A stretch of DNA of 64,000 bases. It comes from Roseomonas aerilata DSM 19363 (GTDB taxonomy: Bacteria; Pseudomonadota; Alphaproteobacteria; Acetobacterales; Acetobacteraceae). The stretch is from assembly GCF_000711725.1 (NCBI RefSeq), contig NZ_JONP01000009.1, positions 62,001 through 126,000 of the forward strand, in the 5' to 3' direction. The position numbers were made by a program, and so were the translations under genes. Each line of letters starts with the position of its first letter. Position 1 is the first letter of the stretch. Below the pieces are notes generated by a model, which worked only from the letters and a program-made list of their open reading frames with translations, was not told the DNA's origin and made no database searches. Shown here in pieces: positions 8,729 through 16,833 of the stretch.

Positions 8729-10132
8729 CTAAGCCAGGCGCGGCAGCAGCGCTACCGCCGCCCAGCCCGCCGCCATGGCCGAGAGGATCACGGGCAGCGC
8801 GGCCCGCCAGAGGGCGGCGGGGCGCGTGCCGTCCGCAAGGAGCCCGCAGACGAGGGCGGTGTTCGCGAAGGAGTGCATGGCGCCGACGCTGCCGGCGAAG
8901 TTGTGCAGCCCCGGTGCCAGCCACGGCGGCAGCCCCGCCGCGAGCCCGAGCCCCGCCTGCACCGGCATGAGGGAGGAGGTTGCGCCCACGTTGCTTCCGG
9001 TCACCATCCCCGCGAGGAAGCCGAGCGGCGGGATGGCATAGGGCGCGAGCGGTCCGAGTGAGCCCGCGATCGCCACGGCAAGCGAGGTGGCCACGCCCGA
9101 ACCGGCGATCCACCGGCCGAGCAGCACGTAGAGCATCATCGCCGCCGCCGGCCGCCGCATGCGCCGCATCGTGTCCCGCAGCAGCGCCGCGCCGTCCGGC
9201 CGCGCCGCCACGAAGCCGAGCGTGACCGTCCAGAGCACCACCGCCACATGGGTCACGGGCAGGGCCGGAAGATCGGCATAGGGCTTCCAAGACGGCGCAT
9301 CGTGCCAGGATCGGGCGAGGAGGAGCAGCGCGCTCAGCAGCGCCCAGGGGCCGAGCGCGGTCAGGGCCCGCCGCCAGTCCGCGGCGTCGCGGGGCGGGGC
9401 GAAGTGCAGGAGCGCCGGCAGCAGCACCGCGCCGCTCGCCACCAGCGCGACCGTCTCGGCCGGAAGGAACCGAGCGGCGAGGAGGACGAGCGCGGCGAGC
9501 GCGGCCTGGAGCCCCATCTGCGCCGCTCTCTCGTGCGCCGGCACCGGCAGCCCGGCGCGCGCGAGGGCGGCCCAGGCCACCGGCGGGAGGCACATCATCC
9601 AGGCCGCATGCGGCAGGGCGGTGACGAGGGAGATCTCCGCCACCGGCCGTCCGGAAAGCGCTGCGCCGAGCGCAAGCCCCGGCCCCAGCCCGCCCCAGGG
9701 AACCAGCCAGAGGGAGAGCAGCGCGAGGATCCCGCCGGCGGCGCCGCGTATCCCCATCGCCCGCAGGGCGCCGAGGGCGAAGACGGCGCCGACCGCGAAG
9801 CCCGTCACGCTCTCCACGAAAGAGCCGGCGAGGATCATCAGGTAGGCGCGGCGCGGCGAGGCCGGCACGGGCGCATCCGCTCTCGGCGCCACGGCGAGGC
9901 TGAACAGCAGCCCGCCCGCGAGGATCGCCACCGGCTGCACGCCGAGGAAGGCGGCGCGCAGCGTCTCGGTGCCGAGGAAGCGTGCCAGGGAGGCTCCTTC
10001 CGGCAGGGCAAGGGCCAGGCCGGGCAGCGTGGCGGCGAGGGCGATGAGGCAGGCCGGCACCGGCGCCACCCGCCCGGAGGCGAGCAGCCCCAGGAGGAGG
10101 ACCAGCGGAAGGGCCTCGACAAGAGTGGTCAT
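8729..10132 (-). CDS. L-lactate permease (LctP)-like transporter
   Basis: A 467-residue inner-membrane permease with 12 or more hydrophobic helices. Segments such as GSFVESVTGFAVGAVFALG and GSNVGATSSLMPVQAGLGLA resemble the two conserved glycine-rich motifs of the lactate/glycolate permease family. The protein is shorter than E. coli LldP (about 550). The start ATG at 10132 agrees with the first membrane helix; upstream in-frame residues look non-coding. Substrate is probably a small hydroxy-acid, but the family match is judged by eye. It is divergent from the 2H phosphoesterase gene across 74 bases. Confidence 0.72.
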   Translation of the reverse strand: MTTLVEALPLVLLLGLLASGRVAPVPACLIALAATLPGLALALPEGASLARFLGTETLRAAFLGVQPVAILAGGLLFSLAVAPRADAPVPASPRRAYLMILAGSFVESVTGFAVGAVFALGALRAMGIRGAAGGILALLSLWLVPWGGLGPGLALGAALSGRPVAEISLVTALPHAAWMMCLPPVAWAALARAGLPVPAHERAAQMGLQAALAALVLLAARFLPAETVALVASGAVLLPALLHFAPPRDAADWRRALTALGPWALLSALLLLARSWHDAPSWKPYADLPALPVTHVAVVLWTVTLGFVAARPDGAALLRDTMRRMRRPAAAMMLYVLLGRWIAGSGVATSLAVAIAGSLGPLAPYAIPPLGFLAGMVTGSNVGATSSLMPVQAGLGLAAGLPPWLAPGLHNFAGSVGAMHSFANTALVCGLLADGTRPAALWRAALPVILSAMAAGWAAVALLPRLA

Positions 10133-10206
10133 TCGCGGCGAAGGGCTCTTACCGGCTGGTCGGGCGGGGCAGCAGCCCCCAGTGCGGGGCAACCAACCCC
10201 GCCGCC

Positions 10207-10782
10207 ATGGTTTCTACGGCGCGCCGGCCGCGTCGCAAGCCCGCCGGATCGGAGGACCGCCTGAACCAGCCCCAGCCCCCCGCGCCGCTGATCCTCACGC
10301 TGCGCTTCGACGACGCCAGCTTCGCGCGGCTGGATTCGCTGCGCCGGGCGCATTTTCCGCCCGAGCGGAACCATATCCCGGCCCATCTTACCCTTTTCCA
10401 TGCGCTGCCAGGCGAGGCGCTGGAGGAGGTGCTTTCCGGCCTGCGCTTCGCCTGCGCGGCGACCCCGCCGTTCGTCCTGCGCTTTACCGGCCCACGGTCG
10501 CTCGGGCGCGGGGTGGCGCTGGAGGTCGCCTCGCCCGAACTTGTGTCGCTGAGGCGGGCGCTGGCGGCGGGCTGGTCGCACATGCTCACACGGCAGGACG
10601 CGGGGGGCTTCCGCCCGCATGTGACGGTGCAGAACAAGGTCTCGGCCGAGGCTGCCGCCGCGCTGCTGGCCGAGATGACCGCGGGCTTCGAGAGGTGGGA
10701 GGCGCGCGGCGAGGGCCTCCTCCTCTGGCATTATCGCGGTGGGCCCTGGGAAACCGCCGCCAGCATCCCCTTCGCGGGGTGA
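10207..10782 (+). CDS. 2'-5' RNA ligase family 2H phosphoesterase
   Basis: A 191-residue protein with the two H-x-T/S-x motifs of the 2H superfamily: HLTL at residues 60-63 and HVTV in FRPHVTVQNK in the second half. These histidines form the active site of bacterial LigT/ThpR enzymes that act on 2',3'-cyclic phosphates or 2'-5' linkages in RNA. Spacing between the motifs fits the duplicated fold. The first 25 or so residues (Arg/Pro-rich) look like a dispensable extension, so the true start could be a little later. The physiological substrate is not known. Confidence 0.8.
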   Translation: MVSTARRPRRKPAGSEDRLNQPQPPAPLILTLRFDDASFARLDSLRRAHFPPERNHIPAHLTLFHALPGEALEEVLSGLRFACAATPPFVLRFTGPRSLGRGVALEVASPELVSLRRALAAGWSHMLTRQDAGGFRPHVTVQNKVSAEAAAALLAEMTAGFERWEARGEGLLLWHYRGGPWETAASIPFAG

Positions 10783-10788
10783 GACGTC

Positions 10789-11034
10789 TCAGCGATGAGC
10801 GTGCCGGGAGGCGCGGCGCGGCTGCGGCACGGCCACGCCCTGCGCCGCAGCGGCCCGCTGCCGAACCAGTTCGTTCCGCGTCAGGGGCCGGCCCTGGGCA
10901 TTGAAGTCGGAGGTGGGAGCGGCACCGCGCGACCAACCGGGGCGGGAGATGGCGCCGGTCGCGCCCTGGGCGAAGGCGGATGTGCCGGCGACCAGACCGC
11001 CGAGGGCGAGAAGCATCGCGAGACGGGTGTTCAT
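10789..11034 (-). CDS. Small secreted hypothetical protein
   Basis: An 81-residue product with a clear signal peptide (MNTRLAMLLALGGLVAGTSAFAQ, cleaved after the AFA-Q region). The mature part is short, basic and low in complexity, with many Arg, Ala and Gln residues and a C-terminal RRASRHAHR tail. I recognise no family. It resembles the small signal-peptide-bearing protein at 19760-20122 in style only. It is convergent with the 2H gene (6 bases between stops). A periplasmic or cell-surface location follows from the signal peptide. Confidence 0.6.
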   Translation of the reverse strand: MNTRLAMLLALGGLVAGTSAFAQGATGAISRPGWSRGAAPTSDFNAQGRPLTRNELVRQRAAAAQGVAVPQPRRASRHAHR

Positions 11035-11111
11035 GGCCTCTGCTCCGAGACGGGTTGACCGCCTCTCAATCGCGCGTTCGTGATCGTGGCGCAAGCGCTC
11101 GTCGCGCGTGG

Positions 11112-12272
11112 TCAGACACTCGCCAGCAACCCCGCGAGCAACCTGGCGCGGGGGACGAGGCTGTCCTCGCGGATATATTCGCCAAGCGTGTGGTAGCCCG
11201 CGCCGAGCACCCCCAGCCCGTCCAGCGTCGGGATGCCCATTGCACCCGTGAAATTCCCGTCCGAGCCGCCGCCGGCGCTCTCGTGCCCCATGCCATGGCC
11301 GAGCTCGGCGGCCAGGGTTCTGGCGCGTGCGTAGAGGTCCATCACCGCCGCGTCCGGCTCCCACACCGGGCGGGTGACGCCGCGGCGCACCTCCAGCACC
11401 GTGTCCGGTGCGCTGGCGCGCAGGCCCAGCATCCGCGTCACTGCCCCGTCCAGGTCGGATTGCCGTCGGGCCATGGTCAGCGCCTCGGCGTCGCAATGGG
11501 TGGCCACGCAGTTCACCCATTGCCCCCCGTGGACGACGCCCACGGAATAGGTGGCGGCCTCGGTCGTCATCGCCTCGATGGCCAGGATCTGCCGGCACAT
11601 CTCGCGGATCGCTGAGCGCCCGTCCGAGAGCTTCGCGCCCGCGTGGCTCGGGCGGCCGGTGGTGCGCAGGTTGAAGCGGGCGATGGCGTAGCGGCCGGTG
11701 ACCACGCCGCCCATCGGGCTGTCCCCTTCCGGCCGGCCCGGCTCGGGCACGAGCACAACCGCGTGGCGGGCGGCCTCGGCCTCGATGAGGTCGCGGGTGG
11801 ACGGCGTGCCCACCTCCTCGTCCGGGGTGAGAAGGACGGTGACGGGGCGGGATGTCGGGATGCCCGCGCGGGCGAGTTCCCGCAGCGCCTCGAAGGCGAG
11901 CAGCGTGCCGCCCTTCATGTCGCAGATGCCGGGCCCGTAGCAGCGCCCGCCCTCGCGCCGGAAGGGCAGGGCGGAGAGGGTTCCGACGGGATGCACGGTA
12001 TCGAGATGCGCGAGGACGAGGATGCCCGGCGCATCGCCCGCCGCGTGCGGGAAGCGCGCCCGGACGGCGTCGCCGAAGCCCATCCGCCCGGGGATGCGCT
12101 CCACCCGCGCGCCCATCATCGCCAGGTCGCGCCCGGCGAGATCGAGCATCCGGTTCACCGCCGCCGCGTCGAAGGTCGGGCTCTCGCACTCCACCCAGGG
12201 CCGCAGGCGGCCGAGGATCGCCTCCGCGTCGAATGGCAGGGCGAGGGCGGGATGGGCCGGCAGGGCATCCAT
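11112..12272 (-). CDS. M20 family peptidase, carboxypeptidase G2-like
   Basis: A 386-residue zinc peptidase. Metal-binding signatures are LVLAHLDTVHP (first His/Asp), GICDMKGG (bridging Asp), TPDEEVG (catalytic Glu plus ligand Glu), and a late His in GAGYHTLGEYI. The lid/dimerisation domain starts at about residue 180 with RFNLRTTGRPSHAGAK. This order is that of glutamate carboxypeptidase (CPG2), which removes C-terminal Glu from N-acyl substrates. There is no signal peptide. It is divergent from the TauD/TfdA-like gene across about 107 bases; shared control is possible. Whether the substrate is folate-like or a peptide cannot be told. Confidence 0.85.
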   Translation of the reverse strand: MDALPAHPALALPFDAEAILGRLRPWVECESPTFDAAAVNRMLDLAGRDLAMMGARVERIPGRMGFGDAVRARFPHAAGDAPGILVLAHLDTVHPVGTLSALPFRREGGRCYGPGICDMKGGTLLAFEALRELARAGIPTSRPVTVLLTPDEEVGTPSTRDLIEAEAARHAVVLVPEPGRPEGDSPMGGVVTGRYAIARFNLRTTGRPSHAGAKLSDGRSAIREMCRQILAIEAMTTEAATYSVGVVHGGQWVNCVATHCDAEALTMARRQSDLDGAVTRMLGLRASAPDTVLEVRRGVTRPVWEPDAAVMDLYARARTLAAELGHGMGHESAGGGSDGNFTGAMGIPTLDGLGVLGAGYHTLGEYIREDSLVPRARLLAGLLASV

Positions 12273-12379
12273 GGCGCGGGCTCCTTGGCAATGGGAGGGC
12301 CAGCCTGCGCGCTCGGGGGCGCGGGGTGAAGGGCCGCATCCTTTGGCGCCATGGGACCGGCCGCGGTAAGAAGGGGCGG

Positions 12380-13093
12380 ATGAGTGACCCCCTGAACGTC
12401 GTCCCGCGCCGCCTGGTGCCGATCGCCGGCACGCTGGCCTGGCTTCCCGCCGACCTTCCGCCGAGCGAGCAGATGATCCCGCTCGGCGCCGAGCACGCCG
12501 CGGAACTGGCTGCTTCCGGTCCTACCCCGCGGCTCGATGCCCTGGCCGAGGAACTGCGCCCCCGGCTGGACCACGGCCGCGGCTTCGCCCTGCTGCGCGG
12601 GTTGCCGATGGGCGAGGACCCGGCCGCGCCCTTGCAGGCGCTGGCCGCACGGGTCGGCACGCCCGTTCCGCCCGGCCCCGCCACCGGCAGCCGGCATGTG
12701 GAGGCCTGCGACATCCTGCTGCTGCGCGCCACCGCGCCGGCTTCCACCGTGCTCCGCGCCGCGGCGGGCGTGCACAACGCTCTCCTTCGCAGCGACCGCG
12801 CAGCGCTTGCCGCCCTCTACGAAGCGCGCGGGGAACCCCCCGTGCCGGTCTTCTGCCACGACGGCGGTGTCTTCGCCGCGCGCTGGGACGACGCGGTGCT
12901 GCCGCCGGACCGCCTGCCCTCGGCCTTGCCAGAGGCGCTGGGCGAGGGCTTGCCGCTGAACCTTCGTACCGGCGACATCCTTGCCCTGAACCCCTTCCTC
13001 GTCTGGGCGGACCGGGTGCCCGGCGCCATAGTGGCCGCCTGCCGGGCCGAGCCATCGCGGCTGGACAGCGCGGCCTTCGCCGGGCTCGCATAG
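12380..13093 (+). CDS. Degenerate TauD/TfdA-like protein
   Basis: A 237-residue protein that follows the TauD/TfdA oxygenase plan in reduced form (family members are usually near 300 or more). The N-terminal LDHGRGFALLRGLP segment and the late RTGDILALNPFLVWADR stretch match conserved blocks, but the iron ligands do not: the H-x-D position reads H106-V-E108, and the distal His position reads WAD (about 209-211). Both the length loss and the ligand changes suggest it is no longer a 2-oxoglutarate oxygenase. The start ATG at 12380 follows AAGGGGCG. It precedes the racemase-family gene by 4 bases, so they are co-expressed. The function is unknown; the family call is by motif order. Confidence 0.55.
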   Translation: MSDPLNVVPRRLVPIAGTLAWLPADLPPSEQMIPLGAEHAAELAASGPTPRLDALAEELRPRLDHGRGFALLRGLPMGEDPAAPLQALAARVGTPVPPGPATGSRHVEACDILLLRATAPASTVLRAAAGVHNALLRSDRAALAALYEARGEPPVPVFCHDGGVFAARWDDAVLPPDRLPSALPEALGEGLPLNLRTGDILALNPFLVWADRVPGAIVAACRAEPSRLDSAAFAGLA

Positions 13094-13097
13094 GCCC

Positions 13098-13835
13098 ATG
13101 CGAATCCTCCTGGCCAATGCCAACACCACCGAGGCCATCACCGAGCGCTGCGCGGAGACGGCGCGCGCCGCGGCCTCGGCGGGCACCGAGATCGTGCCGG
13201 GCACACCGCGCTTCGGCCCGGCCGTCATCTCCTCCCTTCTGGAGAACGCGATCGCGGCCCACGGCGTGCTCGATCTGCTAGCCGAGCACGCGGGGGCGGT
13301 GGACGCGGTGGTGCTGGCCGTCTCCCTCGACACGGCGCTCGACGCCGCGCGCCAGCTCATGCCCTGCCCGGTGGTCGGCATGACCGAGGCCGCCTGCCTC
13401 ACCGCCTGCATGCTCGGCAACCGCTTCGGGCTGGTCACCTTCGGCGGGACGGAAGCCTACCGCCTGCTGATCGAGCGCCACGGCCTGTCCGGCCGCCTCT
13501 CGGGCCTTATCGGGGTTGATTTCACGCCCCAGCGCGCCCTCACGGACCCCGCAGGGGCGGTGCGCGCGGTGGCGGAAGGGGTGGCGACGCTCGCGGCGGG
13601 GGGCGCGGACAGCATCGTGCTCGGCGGCGCCGCGCTGGCGGGAATGGAGCCGGCGCTCCGGGCGGCCTCGCCCGTGCCGCTGCTCGACGGGATCAGGTGC
13701 GGGGTGCGGATGGCGGAGGCGCTCGTCGCCCTTGCCCCGCCCCGCGCGCGGCAGGGGCCGATGGCGCCGGTGCGCGGGCGGGATTCAGTGGGTCTCTCCC
13801 CGGCGCTCGCGACGCTGCTGCGCGGCGGGGACTAG
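13098..13835 (+). CDS. Asp/Glu/hydantoin racemase-family protein lacking both cysteines
   Basis: A 245-residue protein with the racemase fold order: RILLANANTTEAITERC, then VDAVVLAVSLDTALDAARQL, PVVGMTEAACLTACMLG and the second half ADSIVLGGAALAGM. In active hydantoin or aspartate racemases the first segment has Cys where this has S76, and the second has Cys where this has G177. Cys at other places does not substitute for these. Homologues annotated as HupH-like lack them too as far as I recall, so this could be a subfamily rather than decay. It is translated with the TauD-like gene 4 bases upstream. A cytoplasmic role in amino-acid or hydantoin chemistry is only suggested. Confidence 0.72.
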   Translation: MRILLANANTTEAITERCAETARAAASAGTEIVPGTPRFGPAVISSLLENAIAAHGVLDLLAEHAGAVDAVVLAVSLDTALDAARQLMPCPVVGMTEAACLTACMLGNRFGLVTFGGTEAYRLLIERHGLSGRLSGLIGVDFTPQRALTDPAGAVRAVAEGVATLAAGGADSIVLGGAALAGMEPALRAASPVPLLDGIRCGVRMAEALVALAPPRARQGPMAPVRGRDSVGLSPALATLLRGGD

Positions 13836-14581
13836 CGGGGCATCGCCTCCAGAACCCGCAGCAGCAGGGCGAGGTCCTGCGGGCGGGAGAGGCGATGGTC
13901 GCCGTCCTTGATGAGGGTCAGCTCCACGTCCGGGCCTGGCAGGGCTTCCACCAGGCGCAGCGCGTGGGCCCAGGGCACGTCCGGGTCCGCCATGCCCTGC
14001 AGCAGCCGCACCGGACCGGTGTAGGGGATCGGGCCCGGCAGCAGCAGGTGTGCCACGCCCTCCTCCAGCAGCCGGCGGGTGATCGGGATGGGCTCGCCAT
14101 ATTCCGAGGGAGCGCGCAGCACGCCGTCCCGCTCCAGCGTCGCCCGATGCTCCTCCGTCAGGGCGGGGCGGATCAGCGCCTCCGTGAAATCGGGGGCGGC
14201 GGCGAGGCCGATCAGCCCACGCACGCGCGCCTCGCCCAGCCGGCGCGCGAGGAGAAGCGCGATCCATCCGCCCATGGAGGAGCCGACCAGCACCAGCGGC
14301 CCCGGCGCTCGCGCCTCGATCACCAGCGCCGCGTCCTCGGCCCAGGTGCCGATGGTGCCCGCCTCGAAATCCCCGCCGCTGGCGCCGTGGCCGGAATAGT
14401 CGAGCCGCAGGAAGGCGCGGCCGCGCGCAGCGCAGGCATCCCGCAGGTGCAGCGCCTTCGTGCCCTCCATGTCCGAGCGGAAGCCGCCGAGGAAGACCAC
14501 GGTGGGCCCGCTGCCGGGAAGGGCGGCCCACGCCAGGGGGGTGCCGTCGGAGCGGGGGAGGGTGCCGCGGGTCTCGTTCAT
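13832..14581 (-). CDS. Alpha/beta hydrolase
   Basis: A 249-residue cytoplasmic hydrolase. VVFLGGFRSDMEGTKA is the oxyanion region, VGSSMGGWIALLLA the nucleophile elbow (Ser in GSSMGG), DPDVPWAHA carries the acid, and IKDGDHRLSRPQDL the His. The FRSDMEG motif is common in a group of alphaproteobacterial carboxylesterases related to ABHD10/palmitoyl-thioesterase. The start ATG at 14581 gives the family-like N-terminus MNETRGTLPRSDGTPLAW. Its stop codon shares CTAG (13832-13835) with the stop of the convergent racemase-family gene. Confidence 0.82.
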   Translation of the reverse strand: MNETRGTLPRSDGTPLAWAALPGSGPTVVFLGGFRSDMEGTKALHLRDACAARGRAFLRLDYSGHGASGGDFEAGTIGTWAEDAALVIEARAPGPLVLVGSSMGGWIALLLARRLGEARVRGLIGLAAAPDFTEALIRPALTEEHRATLERDGVLRAPSEYGEPIPITRRLLEEGVAHLLLPGPIPYTGPVRLLQGMADPDVPWAHALRLVEALPGPDVELTLIKDGDHRLSRPQDLALLLRVLEAMPR

Positions 14582-14665
14582 CCGATGGGGCTTGCCGCAG
14601 CCCGGCCGGTGGCACAAGCGCGACCAGGGTGACGCGCGGCCCGCCGCCTTGTAAGGGGCAGCGCC

Positions 14666-15787
14666 ATGCCCGCGCCCCCGCCCACTGTCCTGCAGGTGCT
14701 GCCCGCCCTCGGCGCGGGCGGGGTGGAGCGCGGCACGCTGGAGATCGCACGCGCCCTGGTGGAGGCCGGCGGCCGCGCCCTGGTGGCCTCCGCCGGTGGC
14801 CCGCTGGTGCCGGCGCTGGAGGCCGGGGGCGCCCGCCACATCCGCCTGCCGCTGGACCGGAAGAACCCCGCCGCGCTTCTCGCGGGCGCGGCCGCCCTGG
14901 GCCGCGTGGTCCGCGAGGAGGGGGTGGGCATCGTCCACGCGCGCAGTCGCTTCCCCGCCTGGTCCGCCCTGATGGCAGCGCGCGCGACCGGCGTGCATTT
15001 CGTGACGACCTATCACGGCACCTACAACGAGGATTTCCCGGGCAAGCGCCTCTACAACTCCGTCATGGCGCGGGGGGAGCGGGTGATCGCCATCAGCGAG
15101 CACATCGCCGCCCTGGTGCGGGCGCGGCACGGCGTCGGGCCGGACCGGCTGCGCGTGATCCCCCGCGGCGTCGATCCCGCACGCTTCGACCCCGCCGCCG
15201 TGGAGCCGGCGCGGGTGGCCGCCCTGTGCCGCGCCTGGAACCTGCCCGCGGGCCGCCCGGTGGTCCTGCTGCCAGGGCGGCTGACGCGCTGGAAGGGGCA
15301 GGCCGTGCTGCTGCGCGCCCTCTCCCTCATGCCCGAACCCCGCCCGGTCGTGGTCCTGGCCGGCGATGCCCAGGGGCGCGAGGCCTATCGCGCGGAGCTG
15401 GAGGCGCTGGCCGCCGGCGCCGAGGTGAGGTTCCCCGGCCCGGTCGAGGACATGCCGGCCGCGCTGCTGCTGGCCGACCTCGTGATCCATGCGAGCACCG
15501 ATGCTGAGGCCTTCGGCCGCACGGTGATCGAGGCCCAGGCGATGGGCCGCCCCGTGATCGCCTCGGACCTCGGCGGCCCGCGGGAGACGGTGGAGGAGGG
15601 GGTGACGGGCTGGCGCGTGCCGCCGGGCGACCCGCCCGCGCTGGCGGAGGCCATGGCCCACGCCCTCTCGCTGCGCGAGGAAGCGCGCGCCGCCATGGGC
15701 CGCGCCTCCCGCGCCGCGGTGCTCGCGCGCTACACCACCCGCGCCATGCAGGAGGCCACCCTGGCCGTGTACCGGGAGCTGACGTGA
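14666..15787 (+). CDS. Glycosyltransferase family 4 (GT-B)
   Basis: A 373-residue retaining glycosyltransferase. The N-terminal domain has QVLPALGAGGVERGTLEIA; the linker and acceptor-side helices include HARSRFPAWSALMAA. The C-terminal nucleotide-sugar domain has PGRLTRWKGQAVLLRAL and the E-x7-E region within DAEAFGRTVIEAQAMGRPV, all typical of GT4. No membrane helices. It likely builds lipopolysaccharide core or other surface glycan from a nucleotide sugar. It overlaps the GT9 gene by four bases (GTGA), so the two are co-translated and probably act on the same glycan. Confidence 0.88.
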   Translation: MPAPPPTVLQVLPALGAGGVERGTLEIARALVEAGGRALVASAGGPLVPALEAGGARHIRLPLDRKNPAALLAGAAALGRVVREEGVGIVHARSRFPAWSALMAARATGVHFVTTYHGTYNEDFPGKRLYNSVMARGERVIAISEHIAALVRARHGVGPDRLRVIPRGVDPARFDPAAVEPARVAALCRAWNLPAGRPVVLLPGRLTRWKGQAVLLRALSLMPEPRPVVVLAGDAQGREAYRAELEALAAGAEVRFPGPVEDMPAALLLADLVIHASTDAEAFGRTVIEAQAMGRPVIASDLGGPRETVEEGVTGWRVPPGDPPALAEAMAHALSLREEARAAMGRASRAAVLARYTTRAMQEATLAVYRELT

Positions 15788-16710
15788 GCGCGCGGATCCT
15801 CGTCATCAAGCTTGGCGCGCTCGGCGATTTCGTGCAGGCCTTCGGGCCCTTCGCCGCCATCCGGGCGCACCACCCGGGCGCGGAGGTCACCCTTCTCACC
15901 ACCCCGCCCTTCGCGGAGCTGGCGCGGCGCAGCCCCTGGTTCGACCGCGTCTGGGACCATGGCCGCCCACGCGGCACCGACTGGCGGCGGCGGCTGGCGC
16001 TGCTCACCGGCCTCGCCGGCGAGCGGTTCGACCGCGTGTACGACCTGCAGACCTCTCCGCGCTCCTCGCGCTACCGCCTGCTGGTGGGGCGGCGGGCCGA
16101 GTGGTCCGGCGTCGCGCGCGGCGCGAGCCACCCGCACGCGAACCCCGACCGCAACGCCATGCACACGGTGGACCGGCAGCGCGAGCAGCTTCGGATGGCG
16201 GGGATCGACAGGTTTCCGGCGCCGGACCTCTCCTGGCTTGAGGCCGATCTTTCCGGGCTGTCGCTGCCACCGCGTTTCGCCCTGCTGATCCCTGGGGCCA
16301 GCCCGTCGCGACCGGGAAAGCGCTGGCCGGGCTTCGGGGCGCTCGCCGCCGCCCTCGCCGGCGCCGGCCTGCCCTCGCTGGTGGTGGGCGGACCGGGGGA
16401 GGCACCCCTGGCGGCGGAGATTCTCGCCGCGGCTCCCGGGGCGACCGATCTCACGGGTCGCACGAGCCTTTTCCAGCTTGCGGCCCTCGCGCGGCGCGCC
16501 GCGGTCGTCGTGGGCAACGACACCGGCCCCACCCATCTCTCCGCCGCCGCCGGCAGCCCCACCCTCGCCCTCTTCGGGGGGGAGAGCGACCCCGCCCGTT
16601 GCGCGCCGCGCGGCGCCGAGGTTTCCGTCATGCGCAGGGAGCCGATTGCGGCGCTGACGCCTGCGGAGGTAGCAGAGAGGGCGCTCCACCTGGCCGGGCT
16701 GCCCGGATAA
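15784..16710 (+). CDS. Glycosyltransferase family 9 (heptosyltransferase-like)
   Basis: A 308-residue GT-B protein of the ADP-heptose:LPS heptosyltransferase family. The N-terminus ILVIKLGALGDFVQAFGPF is the classic family start, and the C-terminal half holds LIPGASPSRPGKRWP and VVGNDTGPTHLSAAAGSPT, the nucleotide-sugar site. It is cytoplasmic and would transfer heptose or a related sugar to a lipid-linked acceptor. The GTG start at 15784 overlaps the GT4 stop. With the GT4 gene it forms a two-gene LPS-core type operon. Confidence 0.88.
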   Translation: MSARILVIKLGALGDFVQAFGPFAAIRAHHPGAEVTLLTTPPFAELARRSPWFDRVWDHGRPRGTDWRRRLALLTGLAGERFDRVYDLQTSPRSSRYRLLVGRRAEWSGVARGASHPHANPDRNAMHTVDRQREQLRMAGIDRFPAPDLSWLEADLSGLSLPPRFALLIPGASPSRPGKRWPGFGALAAALAGAGLPSLVVGGPGEAPLAAEILAAAPGATDLTGRTSLFQLAALARRAAVVVGNDTGPTHLSAAAGSPTLALFGGESDPARCAPRGAEVSVMRREPIAALTPAEVAERALHLAGLPG

Positions 16711-16833
16711 GCGGCAGGGCTCGCTGGCCGAAGGCGCCATCAGCCCGAGCGCGCCCTTGCGCGCCTGCCGCCCTGGTGTCGAAGATGCTCGCGGAATCGT
16801 CCCGGCACCCCCGGCGCGCAGCGGAGCAGACTC

